Part shown: in pieces, positions 1 to 8,927 of the stretch | Layout of the letters: each line of letters starts with the position of its first letter | Numbering within the stretch: the first letter of the stretch is position 1 | From: Limosilactobacillus rudii | Lineage (GTDB): Bacteria; Bacillota; Bacilli; Lactobacillales; Lactobacillaceae | Direction of reading: 5' to 3' | Length of the DNA stretch: 64,000 bases | Assembly: GCF_014145455.1 (NCBI RefSeq) | Contig: NZ_JACIVB010000063.1 | Location: 62,001 to 126,000 of the forward strand | Notes under the pieces: generated by a model | What the model was told of the DNA's origin: nothing | Database searches by the model: none | What the model saw: the letters and a program-made list of their open reading frames with translations, nothing else | Program-made: the position numbers and the translations under genes

Positions 1-497
1 TAGCTGTTTCAACCGTAAAACCATGCTGTTCACCCCAACGAACGTACATCCGTAAGAGCATCTCTCCCCAATCTTGCGCTTCTGTTCCCCCAGCTCCCGG
101 GTGGATTTCTAAAATTGCATTTTTAGAATCATATTCACCATCTAATAACTGGGTTAAACGATACTGCTCAAGAGCTTTTTGCGTTTTTTCAAAGGAAGAT
201 TCAAATTCTTTCTGTAAGTCATCATCAGGTTCAACAGCCAATAATTCAATCGATGTCTCTAAGTCAGCAATCTGATCACGTAAGTTAATAAATGTATCGC
301 GCTTATCTTTTAAACTATTATTTTCAGTAATGATTTTTTGCGCTTTTTCATTATCATTCCAAAAGTCAGCTTGTGCCATTTCTTGTTCAATTTCGGCAAT
401 ACGTTCATCTAACGCATCAAGGTCAAAGAGACCTCCCGAAGTGCGTAACTTCTTTTTGCATTACTTCTACTTGTTTCTTTGCTTCGCTTAATTCCAC
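1..497 (-). CDS. prfB: Peptide chain release factor 2 (partial, 5' part of gene)
   Basis: RF2 ends translation at UGA and UAA codons. Only the N-terminal part lies in the window; the gene runs off the left edge before the GGQ peptidyl-hydrolysis motif. The last visible residues include the conserved HPGAGGTEAQDWGEML stretch typical of RF2. Translation starts at a GTG (495-497), preceded by a GGAGG box seven bases upstream. It runs 24 codons to an in-frame TGA (423-425) and resumes in the +1 frame with Asp-Leu-Asp-Ala, so the full product needs a programmed frameshift. It follows secA, the usual Bacillota order. The family call is sure; the C-terminal part cannot be inspected. Confidence 0.95.
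421..437 (-). promoter_or_regulatory. prfB programmed +1 frameshift site
   Basis: On the minus strand an internal Shine-Dalgarno-like GGGAGG (432-437) is followed by a 3-base spacer and the slippery CTT-TGA-C (422-428). This is the arrangement known from E. coli prfB, where slow reading of UGA when RF2 is scarce lets the ribosome slip +1. The zero frame ends at this TGA after 24 codons and the +1 frame continues as RF2. Confidence 0.95.
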
Positions 498-523
498 AAT
501 AAAGCCTCCGTAAATACAACAAT

Positions 524-560
524 ACGACAGCGGTACCGCCATGGGTTACCTTACTGCCGT
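524..560 (-). other. Hairpin between secA and prfB
   Basis: ACGGCAG (554-560, read on the minus strand) can pair with CTGTCGT (524-530), with a further GGTA/TACC pairing inside. No T-run follows, so it is not a classical terminator. It may be a processing or weak stop signal between secA and prfB. Confidence 0.35.
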
Positions 561-580
561 ACCTAGTAGTAAATTTATAA

Positions 581-2944
581 TTATCGTGTTACATTTTGTC
601 GGATCTCAGACTTCATAAAGAGACGGGTCGTTTCATATTCAATATCAGCAATCATCTGTTCAAACATGTGATAACCAGCTGTCTGATATTCAACCAACGG
701 ATTTAATTGCCCGTATCCTCGTAAACCAACCGATTGACGGAATTGATCCATCACATCAATATGGTCAGTCCAATGGGAATCAACAACTCGTAAAATAACA
801 ACTTTTTCGAATTCAAGCATTTGTGCAGGATCATATAGTTGCTTTTGCTTTTCTTTGTAGACTCCCTTAGCAAAAGTCATTAAGTAATCGACAATCTCAT
901 CCGGTGTTTTGCCTTCAAGATCCTTAACCGTAATCGTATCGGGCTTGATTAGGACCTCTTCTGCAAAGTCAACAATTCCTTGCAAATCCCAATCTTTCTT
1001 TTCACCAAGAGTATGTTGATCAACTTCACGCTTGATTGTACGTTTAAAAATTGGCATTAATACCCATTTCAACGATTCATCTTCCGTGATAATCTCTTGT
1101 CGTTCCTTATAGATAATCTCACGTTGCTCACGCATTACATCATCATATTGCAAAACATTCTTCCGTGAGTCATAGTTGTTACCTTCAACTCGTTTTTGAG
1201 CAGATTCAACCTGGTGAGTTAGGAAGCGACTCCGAATAACGGCATCTTCGTCATTAACCTTCATCCGTTCAAGGAATGACTTGATCCGGTCACCACCAAA
1301 CCGCTTCATCAAATCATCTTCAAGTGAAAGATAAAACTGTGATAAACCTGGATCACCTTGACGACCAGACCGTCCCCGAAGCTGATTATCAATTCGTCGT
1401 GATTCATGACGTTCAGTACCAATAACAGCTAAGCCACCGAGTTCACGAACACCAGGTCCTAATTTAATATCGGTTCCCCGTCCGGCCATGTTGGTAGCAA
1501 TTGTGACAGCACCTTTTTGACCAGCGTTTTTAACAATCTCTGCTTCTTTAGCGTGATTCTTGGCGTTTAAAACAACGTGTGGGATATTTTCTTTATCCAA
1601 AAGCTGTGAAAGATATTCAGAAGTCTCAACGGCAACTGTCCCGACTAGAATTGGCTGTCCCTTTGCATGGAGCTTTTTAATCCGTTTAACAACTGCTGCA
1701 AATTTACTTTGCAAGGTCGGATATAGCAAATCAGGCTCATCCTTCCGCTGAATAGGGCGGTTTGTTGGGATCGTGATAGTTTCCATGTTGTAAATTTCGC
1801 GGAACTCTTCTTGCTCAGTCTTAGCAGTACCGGTCATTCCTGACAGCTTATTGTACATTCGGAATAAGTTCTGGTAAGTGATGTTAGCCATTGTCTTATT
1901 CTCTTCTTGGATCTCAACGCCTTCCTTGGCTTCAATTGCTTGGTGTAAGCCATCAGAGAAGCGTCGACCTTCCATTACCCGTCCAGTAAAGGAATCAACA
2001 ATCAAAACTTCCCCATCTTGGACAACATAATCCTTGTCAAGGAACATGATGTAATTAGCACGCAAGGCTTGATCCAAGTGGTGAGTTAAGGCAGTATTTT
2101 CTGGATCATAAAGGTTCTTTAAGTTAAAGTACTTTTCGGCTTTCTTAATTCCTTCATCGGTTAAAGAAACTGTCTTTGATTCAAGGTCAACCTTGTAATC
2201 AACATCCTTTTTTAATTGCTTAACAAACCGGTCTGTCTGCCGATATAGCTTTGAAGTTCCTGTACCAGGTCCAGAAATAATCAATGGAGTTCGTGCTTCA
2301 TCAATTAAAATTGAATCAACTTCATCAACCAATGCATAATTCAATCCCCGTTGTACCTGGTCTTCTTTGTAAACTGCCATGTTATCACGAAGATAATCGA
2401 ACCCGATCTCACTATTAGTTGAGTACATAATATCAGCTTTATATGCTTCTCGCTTTTGGTCGGGACTCATTTCTGAATTATTAATTCCAACCGAACAACC
2501 TAACCAGTTATATAATTGTCCCATTTCTGTTGCATCACGCTTTGATAGGTATTCATTAACCGTAATAACGTGAACACCCTTTCCAGAAATGGCATTTAAG
2601 TACACTGGCATTGTCGCAGTCAAGGTTTTACCTTCACCAGTCCGCATTTCAGCAATGTTACCTTCGTGGAGAACAATTCCTCCCATAATTTGGACATGGA
2701 ATGGGTATAGACCTAAAACCCGCTTAGCTCCTTCACGAGATACTGCAAAGGCTTCTGGAAGCATATGATCCAAGGACTCTCCTTTTTTATAACGTTCCCG
2801 GAATTCATCAGTCTTTGCCTGAAGCTGTTCATCAGTCATTTCTGACATCTGCTTAGCATAACTTTCTACTTTATTTGCTATTTTATTAATTCGTCGTAAT
2901 TCGCGACGATCGCTTTCAATCCATTTTTTAAGAATATTGGCCAT
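581..2944 (-). CDS. secA: Preprotein translocase ATPase SecA
   Basis: SecA drives secretory proteins through SecYEG by ATP hydrolysis on the inner face of the membrane. The 787-residue protein shows Walker A (MRTGEGKT, about residue 100), the DEVD Walker B box, motif VI ([11 protein letters not shown]) and the helical scaffold. The start is the ATG at 2944, because GGAAGGA lies eight bases upstream; a longer reading frame to 3004 has no such signal. The protein ends soon after the scaffold (last residues RQNVTR), so the C-terminal linker with the CxCxSGxxxxxCHG zinc site found in many SecA proteins is absent. No frameshifted remnant of it is visible downstream. secE, the SecYEG subunit gene, lies near 62.3 kb. 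Confidence 0.97.
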   Translation of the reverse strand: MANILKKWIESDRRELRRINKIANKVESYAKQMSEMTDEQLQAKTDEFRERYKKGESLDHMLPEAFAVSREGAKRVLGLYPFHVQIMGGIVLHEGNIAEMRTGEGKTLTATMPVYLNAISGKGVHVITVNEYLSKRDATEMGQLYNWLGCSVGINNSEMSPDQKREAYKADIMYSTNSEIGFDYLRDNMAVYKEDQVQRGLNYALVDEVDSILIDEARTPLIISGPGTGTSKLYRQTDRFVKQLKKDVDYKVDLESKTVSLTDEGIKKAEKYFNLKNLYDPENTALTHHLDQALRANYIMFLDKDYVVQDGEVLIVDSFTGRVMEGRRFSDGLHQAIEAKEGVEIQEENKTMANITYQNLFRMYNKLSGMTGTAKTEQEEFREIYNMETITIPTNRPIQRKDEPDLLYPTLQSKFAAVVKRIKKLHAKGQPILVGTVAVETSEYLSQLLDKENIPHVVLNAKNHAKEAEIVKNAGQKGAVTIATNMAGRGTDIKLGPGVRELGGLAVIGTERHESRRIDNQLRGRSGRQGDPGLSQFYLSLEDDLMKRFGGDRIKSFLERMKVNDEDAVIRSRFLTHQVESAQKRVEGNNYDSRKNVLQYDDVMREQREIIYKERQEIITEDESLKWVLMPIFKRTIKREVDQHTLGEKKDWDLQGIVDFAEEVLIKPDTITVKDLEGKTPDEIVDYLMTFAKGVYKEKQKQLYDPAQMLEFEKVVILRVVDSHWTDHIDVMDQFRQSVGLRGYGQLNPLVEYQTAGYHMFEQMIADIEYETTRLFMKSEIRQNVTR

Positions 2945-3111
2945 AAAAGCGTCCTTCCTATTTTTCTGGCTTAAGTCCAATATCAATAAAAAAGTACTAC
3001 TCAAGCCAATTATATTTTTATTCTAACCATAATATTTTACCACGTTCGCAACGTAAATAAAAATTTTCGGCACAATTATAATCACTAAAAAGACGGTCCA
3101 AATGATATCAG

Positions 3112-3145
3112 AAATAAAAAGCGCCAATGATTCCTCATCCGCGCT
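3112..3145 (-). terminator. Rho-independent terminator after hpf
   Basis: On the minus strand AGCGC-GG-ATGA-GGAA-TCAT-TG-GCGCT forms a two-part stem followed by TTTTTATTTC. It lies just downstream of the hpf stop codon. Confidence 0.8.
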
Positions 3146-3167
3146 ATCGTTAATTATTTAGCATTGA

Positions 3168-3716
3168 CTATTCTGCTTCAATCAAGCCATACCGACCATC
3201 ATTACGACGGTAAACAATGCTTGTACCATCTGTATCAGCATCTTGGAAAACAAAGAAATCATGTCCTAACATATCCATTTGAAGGACTGCTTCTTCTGGA
3301 TCCATTGGCTTTAATGAAACTTGCTTTGTCCGTACAATCTTTAATTCATCATCAGCTTCATCTACAACATCATTATCAGATGGAATAAATTCAAGGTTCT
3401 TTAAGCCCTTTTCACGTGACTTACGGTTTACCTTGGTCTTGTACTTCCGAATTTGCCGTTCGAGCTTATCTGTAACCAAATCAATGCTTCCATACATATC
3501 ATTAGAAGTCTCTTCTGCCCGCAAAGTCAAGTATGGTAATGGAATGGTTACCTCAACTTTGTATGTCCGGTTTGGATAAACTTTTAAGTTCACGTGGGCG
3601 GTAGCTTCAACACTATCTTCAAAGAACTTTTGAAGCTTACTGATCCGCTTTACCACATAATCCCGAATTGATTCAGTAACTTCGACATTTTCACCACGAA
3701 TATTGAACTTTAACAT
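3168..3716 (-). CDS. hpf: Long-form ribosome hibernation promoting factor
   Basis: HPF inactivates ribosomes in stationary phase or stress. The long form dimerises 70S ribosomes into 100S particles through its C-terminal domain. The 182-residue length fits the long form: an N-terminal beta-alpha-beta ribosome-binding domain (about residues 1-100) that starts MLKFNIRGENVEVTESIRDY, a charged linker, and a C-terminal dimerisation domain (about 125-182) with the conserved DMLGHDFFVFQD stretch. It has its own promoter and terminator, so it is transcribed alone between comFC and secA. Confidence 0.95.
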   Translation of the reverse strand: MLKFNIRGENVEVTESIRDYVVKRISKLQKFFEDSVEATAHVNLKVYPNRTYKVEVTIPLPYLTLRAEETSNDMYGSIDLVTDKLERQIRKYKTKVNRKSREKGLKNLEFIPSDNDVVDEADDELKIVRTKQVSLKPMDPEEAVLQMDMLGHDFFVFQDADTDGTSIVYRRNDGRYGLIEAE

Positions 3717-3791
3717 TGTACTTCTCTCCTTTCAGCCAAGCTATTGCTTGATCTGATATCAGAAGGACCACTCTTCTCATATCCTACTTTT

Positions 3792-3820
3792 ATTATAGAT
3801 TAGTTCCGGTTAATTAACAA
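3792..3820 (-). promoter_or_regulatory. Promoter of hpf
   Basis: Minus-strand -35 TTGTTA (3815-3820) and a perfect -10 TATAAT (3792-3797), separated by 17 bases and about 75 bases upstream of the hpf start. Confidence 0.75.
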
Positions 3821-3847
3821 ACTATATTAACGTATCTTAAAAAGAAT

Positions 3848-4531
3848 TTAACGTGCTAATGAGATACTTTTAACCCAAGCACAATCGGCCTGATGAAATA
3901 GGTCGGCAGCATGATAGAGTGTCCGCCCGGTCGTATAAATGTCATCAACCAAAAGGATTTTCTTTTGCTTAAATCTTTCCGGCATTTCAAGAGTAAATGG
4001 CTGTGGTGTTAATAATCGTTCTTGCCGCGTTTTACTGGATTGGTTTACTTTCTCCCTTGCTTTAACCTTAAGCGCTGGTAAATATGGAACTTCTCGTAAT
4101 AAACCTACTACCTGATTGAATCCCCGCGTTTGCCACGTCACTGTTGTTACCGGAATTGGAATAACATAGTCCGCTGCTACCCGTTGAATATGGGTACTGA
4201 ATTCGGTTTGAAATACTTTTCGCAAGCGGTAATCACCCGCAAATTTGTAACGGTGCATATACTCCTTCATCTTCAAATTATAATGATATAACCCTCGGTG
4301 GTGTAAATACCATCCATATAGTTGATTCCAACGGCGACATTCATCACACAACTCTTGTCCTTTGGTGCATCCCCCTCTTCCACATCCTTGACAATGATTT
4401 TCTGCTTGCCAATGTGCAAATTGTCCTACACAATCTTTACAAGCCACCTCATTTAAAATTTCCCGTGACCAAAAAATATCCCGCAACGTTAGCCGAACCA
4501 TAATTTCCTTATTGCATAATACGCATTTCAT
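3848..4531 (-). CDS. comFC: ComF family phosphoribosyltransferase-like competence protein
   Basis: ComFC has a phosphoribosyltransferase fold and acts with ComFA in late steps of DNA uptake. The 227-residue protein has N-terminal zinc-finger cysteines (CVLCNKE, CKDC, CQGCGRGGC, CDECRRW) and a C-terminal PRTase loop ILLVDDIYTTGRTL. Its start lies inside the end of comFA (23-base overlap), so the two are translationally coupled. comFA-comFC is the usual competence pair. Whether this organism is transformable cannot be judged from this locus. Confidence 0.92.
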   Translation of the reverse strand: MKCVLCNKEIMVRLTLRDIFWSREILNEVACKDCVGQFAHWQAENHCQGCGRGGCTKGQELCDECRRWNQLYGWYLHHRGLYHYNLKMKEYMHRYKFAGDYRLRKVFQTEFSTHIQRVAADYVIPIPVTTVTWQTRGFNQVVGLLREVPYLPALKVKAREKVNQSSKTRQERLLTPQPFTLEMPERFKQKKILLVDDIYTTGRTLYHAADLFHQADCAWVKSISLAR

Positions 4532-5843
4532 TTTTTATTTGCTGCCCTTTCTTATTCATATAATTTACCTGTTGAACTGCTTGATGCACTTGTCGGCAAT
4601 TACTACTAACCCATAAAATCACATTACCCGTCGGCCGACTTTGTGCACGCCCAGCACGTCCGGCAATTTGAACAAGCGCCGAAGAAGTAAAAACTCCTTC
4701 ATCAGCACCTAAAACATATACGTCAATTTCAGGGAAGGTAACTCCACGTTCAAGAATTGAGGTTGTAATTAAAAAATCATACTTACCATCACGCATTCGC
4801 TGAACTTTTATTAAACGGTCAGGATCATTAGCATGGACGGTAGTAAAATGATGACGCGGGAAATAAGATTGAATAGCTGTATATATTAATGGTAAGTCTG
4901 CTACATGCGGTACAAACAATAAGAAACGATGTTGATGCGCCAAACTTGCCCGCATCGCCTGGACGCATATTCTAGGTAGTTGATGATGCTTTAAGTGTTG
5001 GCGCCAAAAAGCAAGTTGGACCTTTATTGGTGGCAAAAGATATCCATGATACCGTAATGGCAAGTAACTAACTGCCAAGCGGTGCTGCTTTACTGCGCGT
5101 AATAAGGTATCACCAGGAGTTGCCGTTAGATACAGGCATCCGCCGTCTTCTTTAATTGCATGGTTAGTTGCATAAAGTAGCGATTCATTAGCTGCATACG
5201 GAAAAGCATCAACCTCATCAATAATTAAATTATCAAAAGCATGGTAAAATCGTAACAATTGATGCGTTGTGCAAATTGTCAACTGGGCATAGTGATAAGG
5301 TAACTCTTGCCGACCATGTAATAAGGCAATGTCGCAATTAGCAAAAGCTGCTCGGAGACGAGGAAAAAGTTCAAGACAAACGTCGACGCGTGGTGATGCT
5401 ATTCCGACTCGTTCACCGCGTTGAAGTGCCGCTGCAATTCCGGCAAACATCATCTCTGTCTTTCCCGCTCCTGTCACTGCCCATAGCAACTGTTGTTCAT
5501 GACTAGCCATTCGCTGAGCAATTATCGATGACGCGTGTGCTTGTAACGGAGATAATTTGCCATGCCATGTTAACGTCGGCTGATCGTTCTTTGCAAATTG
5601 ATTTGGTTCGGGAACATGATAGAATTTATTTAATGTTGAAACGCGCCCCAGGTTAATGCAATGTGGACAATAAAATTCATTACGAGGCAAAGCAGCCTCT
5701 TCCCTTGCAGTTAACTGGTTGCAACGATTACATCGAATGTTTCGTAAACCGACCCCAATTGTTGGCAAAACCTGGATACCAGCAGGAACCGGCGCAAAAC
5801 GGCTCGCCAATACTTGTCTGCCATAGTAATAACTAATATCCAT
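4509..5843 (-). CDS. comFA: ComFA, DNA uptake helicase
   Basis: ComFA is a cytoplasmic-face DEAD-box-like ATPase that helps pull single-stranded DNA into competent cells. The 444-residue protein shows a CNRCNQ...CPHC zinc ribbon (residues 35-60), Walker A AVTGAGKTEM (about 120), a DEVD box in NLIIDEVDAF, a TATPG motif III and a C-terminal helicase domain with QIAGRAGRAQ. GGGGGA seven bases upstream supports the ATG at 5843. It is divergent from yigZ, with about 60 bases between the starts. Confidence 0.94.
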   Translation of the reverse strand: MDISYYYGRQVLASRFAPVPAGIQVLPTIGVGLRNIRCNRCNQLTAREEAALPRNEFYCPHCINLGRVSTLNKFYHVPEPNQFAKNDQPTLTWHGKLSPLQAHASSIIAQRMASHEQQLLWAVTGAGKTEMMFAGIAAALQRGERVGIASPRVDVCLELFPRLRAAFANCDIALLHGRQELPYHYAQLTICTTHQLLRFYHAFDNLIIDEVDAFPYAANESLLYATNHAIKEDGGCLYLTATPGDTLLRAVKQHRLAVSYLPLRYHGYLLPPIKVQLAFWRQHLKHHQLPRICVQAMRASLAHQHRFLLFVPHVADLPLIYTAIQSYFPRHHFTTVHANDPDRLIKVQRMRDGKYDFLITTSILERGVTFPEIDVYVLGADEGVFTSSALVQIAGRAGRAQSRPTGNVILWVSSNCRQVHQAVQQVNYMNKKGQQIKNEMRIMQ

Positions 5844-5904
5844 TATTTATCCCCCTATAGTATATATACGTAAAAAGATCAAAAATGCATGAAGGAAGTT
5901 TAAA

Positions 5905-6543
5905 ATGACAGAAAATTACCTTACTATTGCTCAGGATACCGTATATGAGCAGGTGATTAAAAAATCACGGTTCATTTGTACGATTGCCCGAGTATCATCT
6001 GAGGAAGAAGCAAAAGGAATTATCAATAAAGTTCAAACCGAGCACCGCAAAGCAACCCATAATTGTTTTGCTTACATGATTGGCGAGGATGACCATATTC
6101 AACGTGAAAGCGACAATGGCGAACCCAGTGGAACAGCTGGAATTCCAATTCTTGAATCGCTTAAACTTGCTAAAATTCATGATGTAGTAGCCATTGTGAC
6201 TCGTTATTTTGGTGGAATTAAACTCGGTGCGGGCGGACTTATTCGCGCATATAGCAACACAACAACTGCAGCCATTCATCAAGCGGGATTAATCCAACGC
6301 GTCAAGCAAGCAACGCTTCAAATAACCGTCTCTTATTCCCAACATGACCCTCTCTTATATTACTTAAAAGAAAATAGTTTAGAAGTGGCAGGAGAAGAAT
6401 ATGGTGTAAACGTAATAACTAGTATTTATGTTAACGAAGACGAGTTAGCATCCGTGAAAAAAAGCCTTACGGACCGCTTTAACGATCAGCTACAAATTAC
6501 AGAAGGTCCTCAGCGGTTTAATGAAGTTCCCTATCAAAGTTAA
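5905..6543 (+). CDS. yigZ: YigZ/IMPACT family protein
   Basis: This is a conserved cytoplasmic protein of the UPF0029/IMPACT family (YvyE in Bacillus), related to eukaryotic translation regulators; its precise bacterial role is unsettled. The 212-residue sequence has the family core KKSRFICTIARV near the N-terminus, the GEPSGTAGIPIL signature (about residues 75-86) and VTRYFGGIKLGAGGL. The C-terminal part (140-205) is the DUF1949 ferredoxin-like domain. GAAGGAAG precedes the ATG. It is a single gene followed by a strong terminator and is often found beside comF genes in Bacillota. Confidence 0.93.
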   Translation: MTENYLTIAQDTVYEQVIKKSRFICTIARVSSEEEAKGIINKVQTEHRKATHNCFAYMIGEDDHIQRESDNGEPSGTAGIPILESLKLAKIHDVVAIVTRYFGGIKLGAGGLIRAYSNTTTAAIHQAGLIQRVKQATLQITVSYSQHDPLLYYLKENSLEVAGEEYGVNVITSIYVNEDELASVKKSLTDRFNDQLQITEGPQRFNEVPYQS

Positions 6544-6605
6544 TCGTGAATATGAATAATAGAAGACCATAATTCATAACTTAGCAAAATAGTATAGTCT
6601 ACAAC

Positions 6606-6652
6606 AGCAAAGGGCTAGTGAGTAATCAACATTTTCTCACTAGCCCTTTGCT
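6606..6652. terminator. Bidirectional terminator between yigZ and the MFS gene
   Basis: A perfect 17-base-pair stem (AGCAAAGGGCTAGTGAG with its complement) closes a 13-base loop. It lies between the convergent ends of yigZ and the MFS gene and probably serves both. Confidence 0.8.
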
Positions 6653-6704
6653 ACTTTACAAGTTTTATTAGGATCACGATCGTTCTAGATTAACCAATTA
6701 CCTG

Positions 6705-8087
6705 CTACTTACTCTTTTTTACCGAATAATAATAACTGATCCACACGGTAATTGCTAAAAACGTCAATAAGGTAAATGCTTTCTGCGTTCCAATTGCTGT
6801 CGAATTACTACGACTAATATGCAAGTGTGCCTGGCTTGCTGCTACAATCATTGCTACTAAGGATGTTCCAATTGCCCCTGCAAATTGCTGGAGGGTATTC
6901 AAAATGGCATTCCCTTGTAGTGTATTTTCTTTTCCAATCACAGCTAATGCATTTGTCATTACACTTCCCATGCACATTCCCATACCGGCCATGTAAAAGA
7001 TATATACCACTGCAATAAATGAGTTACTCAAGCTGCGACTCATTAATGTAAACAGCAATAACGATAATAAACACAAAGTTATTCCAATTAATATTGGTTT
7101 GCGCGCACCAAAACGGTCTAAAATACGTCCGCCTAGTGGGGCAAAAATCGCACCGGCAAATCCAGCTGGTAAAACAACTAATCCGGCAACCATCGCAGTA
7201 CTACCATTAACTATTTGAATATAGTTCGGTAATAAAAAAGCAAAACCCAACGAAATTATCTGGGTAAGGAAAAAGCCTAATACGTGACCGGTAAATGATA
7301 AATTCTTGAATAAGCGTAATTGTAAAATCGGCTTACTAATTATTAAGGAACGCCAAACTAATCCAACCATTCCAATCAGCCCTACCAGTAAGCATCCACC
7401 AACCCTCAAGCTAACGAAGGGCTGGCTACCAAGATTACTAAATCCGGTTACTAAACCTGTAAATAGACAAATAATCATTAACATACTAAATAAATCAACG
7501 TGTTGTCGGCGAATAACTGACTTTTGGATAATCCCCCATTCTCCCAGCAACAGTGAAATGATGAGTAATGGAAGTAAAAGATAGAAAACCCACCGCCAGT
7601 TAAGCTGACTAGCAACCACGCCACCAAAAGTTGGTCCAATCGCTGGAGCTACCCCGGTAATTAAGTTGCCAACTCCCATCATCAATCCGATCTTACTAGA
7701 AGGAACCTGCTCCATAATAATATTAAACATTAGGGGTAAAGCAATCCCTGTACCAACGCCCTGAATTCCTCGTCCAATTAATAATACCGGAAATGTCGGC
7801 GCTACTGCATCAATCACGACTCCACTAATAAATAATAAAATTGCTACAGTAAATAGGCGTTTTGTTGTAAATGAGCTTTTAAGAATCGCCGACAGTGGCA
7901 CAAAAATCGCAACTAATAATAAGTAAATCGAAGTAATCCACTGTACCGTATTAGTTGTAATCGTAAATTCCTGCATCAGAATTGGGAACGTAACATTCAT
8001 TGCAGTCTCTACAATTACACCACAAAATGACATTAATCCCGTTGCAATAATTGCCGCAATAACTCTAGGCGAAATTTTATCAGTCAT
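6705..8087 (-). CDS. MFS multidrug exporter, DHA2/EmrB-QacA type
   Basis: This is a drug:proton antiporter of the major facilitator superfamily in the cell membrane. The 460-residue protein is almost entirely hydrophobic with many transmembrane helices. The family shows in GRGIQGVGTGIALPLMFNI, in the motif C-like VGNLITGVAPAIGPTFGGVV (about residues 140-160), and in the GGRILDRFGARKP loop in the second half. It sits three bases after the marR-type gene, so the pair is an operon and the regulator probably responds to a substrate of the pump. The substrate is unknown. Confidence 0.88.
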   Translation of the reverse strand: MTDKISPRVIAAIIATGLMSFCGVIVETAMNVTFPILMQEFTITTNTVQWITSIYLLLVAIFVPLSAILKSSFTTKRLFTVAILLFISGVVIDAVAPTFPVLLIGRGIQGVGTGIALPLMFNIIMEQVPSSKIGLMMGVGNLITGVAPAIGPTFGGVVASQLNWRWVFYLLLPLLIISLLLGEWGIIQKSVIRRQHVDLFSMLMIICLFTGLVTGFSNLGSQPFVSLRVGGCLLVGLIGMVGLVWRSLIISKPILQLRLFKNLSFTGHVLGFFLTQIISLGFAFLLPNYIQIVNGSTAMVAGLVVLPAGFAGAIFAPLGGRILDRFGARKPILIGITLCLLSLLLFTLMSRSLSNSFIAVVYIFYMAGMGMCMGSVMTNALAVIGKENTLQGNAILNTLQQFAGAIGTSLVAMIVAASQAHLHISRSNSTAIGTQKAFTLLTFLAITVWISYYYSVKKSK

Positions 8088-8090
8088 TAT

Positions 8091-8501
8091 TTACTTTTTC
8101 TCCTTTACTATTGACGTTAAAAATTGCTCAACCACTGTAATATCATGCTTACTAAATGCTACTTTGATCTTAGCTTCATATTCCTTTAAATATTGGCTAA
8201 CAAGTGGTGCCAATTTCTTCCCATCAGTAGCCAACGTCACTACTTTTTGACGATGATCCACTAGAGACGAGGTACGAGTGATAAGGTTCTTCTTTGCCAT
8301 TCGTTGTAATAATACCGTCGTAGTTGACCTTTTAATTCCAAACTCGGATTCAATTTGATGTTGATCGCAGCTATTTCCCGGGAAATGAGTTAAAAAGTCA
8401 ATAATCGACATCTGGGTTCCTGTTAACCCGTATTGATGAGCAAAGGTATTCATCTCTTGATTCATTTTGTTATTAGCTAATTTTATTAGTCGTCCAATCA
8501 T
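8091..8501 (-). CDS. MarR family transcriptional regulator
   Basis: A 136-residue winged-helix repressor. The centre holds the recognition helix region (FGIKRSTTTVLLQRMAKKNLI) and the wing (RTSSLVDHRQKVVTLATDGKK), both characteristic of MarR proteins. It is first in an operon with the MFS exporter. A strong palindrome just upstream of its start is the likely operator, suggesting autorepression relieved by a ligand or by oxidation. No cysteine is visible, which argues against an OhrR-type peroxide sensor. Confidence 0.88.
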   Translation of the reverse strand: MIGRLIKLANNKMNQEMNTFAHQYGLTGTQMSIIDFLTHFPGNSCDQHQIESEFGIKRSTTTVLLQRMAKKNLITRTSSLVDHRQKVVTLATDGKKLAPLVSQYLKEYEAKIKVAFSKHDITVVEQFLTSIVKEKK

Positions 8502-8518
8502 TACTACCTACCCCTTCA

Positions 8519-8540
8519 TTTTGTTAGTCAACTAACAAAA
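8519..8540. promoter_or_regulatory. Palindromic operator upstream of the MarR gene
   Basis: Perfect 10-base arms TTTTGTTAGT and ACTAACAAAA around a 2-base centre (CA), 18 bases before the regulator's start codon. The size and place fit a MarR dimer site. Confidence 0.75.
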
Positions 8541-8586
8541 ATATTATAGTAAGGTCTGCTTAAATAATCAATAGCAATCATTAAAT

Positions 8587-8635
8587 AAAAAGAGCCTCCC
8601 ACTTATGGAATAATTCCATAAGCAGAAAGCACTTT
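8587..8635 (-). terminator. Terminator after the kimA transcription unit
   Basis: CTTATGGAA and TTCCATAAG form a perfect 9-base-pair stem with a 3-base loop, extended by weaker pairing. A T-rich run (CTCTTTTTATTT) follows on the minus strand. Confidence 0.65.
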
Positions 8636-8645
8636 AATTGATCTA

Positions 8646-8906
8646 TTAACTTAACACTAATTCTACAATATCCAAAGCCACTATTAGTGCTAAAACACAA
8701 CTTAAAATTACTAGAATCTGTCGCGTATGCTGATCCTTTTTTCGTAACTTTTCCCAGTTCAATCCAGCATACGAACCAAGAATGAGGACACAGCCAATAA
8801 TTCCATAAATTCCTGAATGAAAGCCCCGATTGTCAATTGAATAACTTGCAGCTAGAAACAAACCAACTGCAAATAATCCACCCCATAAAAGTTGTTTTTT
8901 GTTCAT
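8646..8906 (-). CDS. Small predicted membrane protein (unknown function)
   Basis: I do not recognise this 86-residue protein. It is predicted to span the membrane three times: residues 6-22, about 28-45 and the C-terminal 20. A short charged stretch (LRKKDQHTRQ) lies between the second and third. The ATG at 8906 is preferred to a GTG at 8918, because the AAAGTG containing that GTG is placed like a ribosome-binding site. It follows kimA closely and shares its terminator, so the two are probably cotranscribed. A role with potassium transport is only suggested by position. Confidence 0.6.
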   Translation of the reverse strand: MNKKQLLWGGLFAVGLFLAASYSIDNRGFHSGIYGIIGCVLILGSYAGLNWEKLRKKDQHTRQILVILSCVLALIVALDIVELVLS

Positions 8907-8927
8907 AATAGTTAACACTTTCTTACA

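Noticed and set aside
524-560. GGTACCGC-containing hairpin near prfB taken for a T-box
   Set aside because: There is no stem I, no specifier loop and no terminator T-run. The sequence is only a short palindrome.
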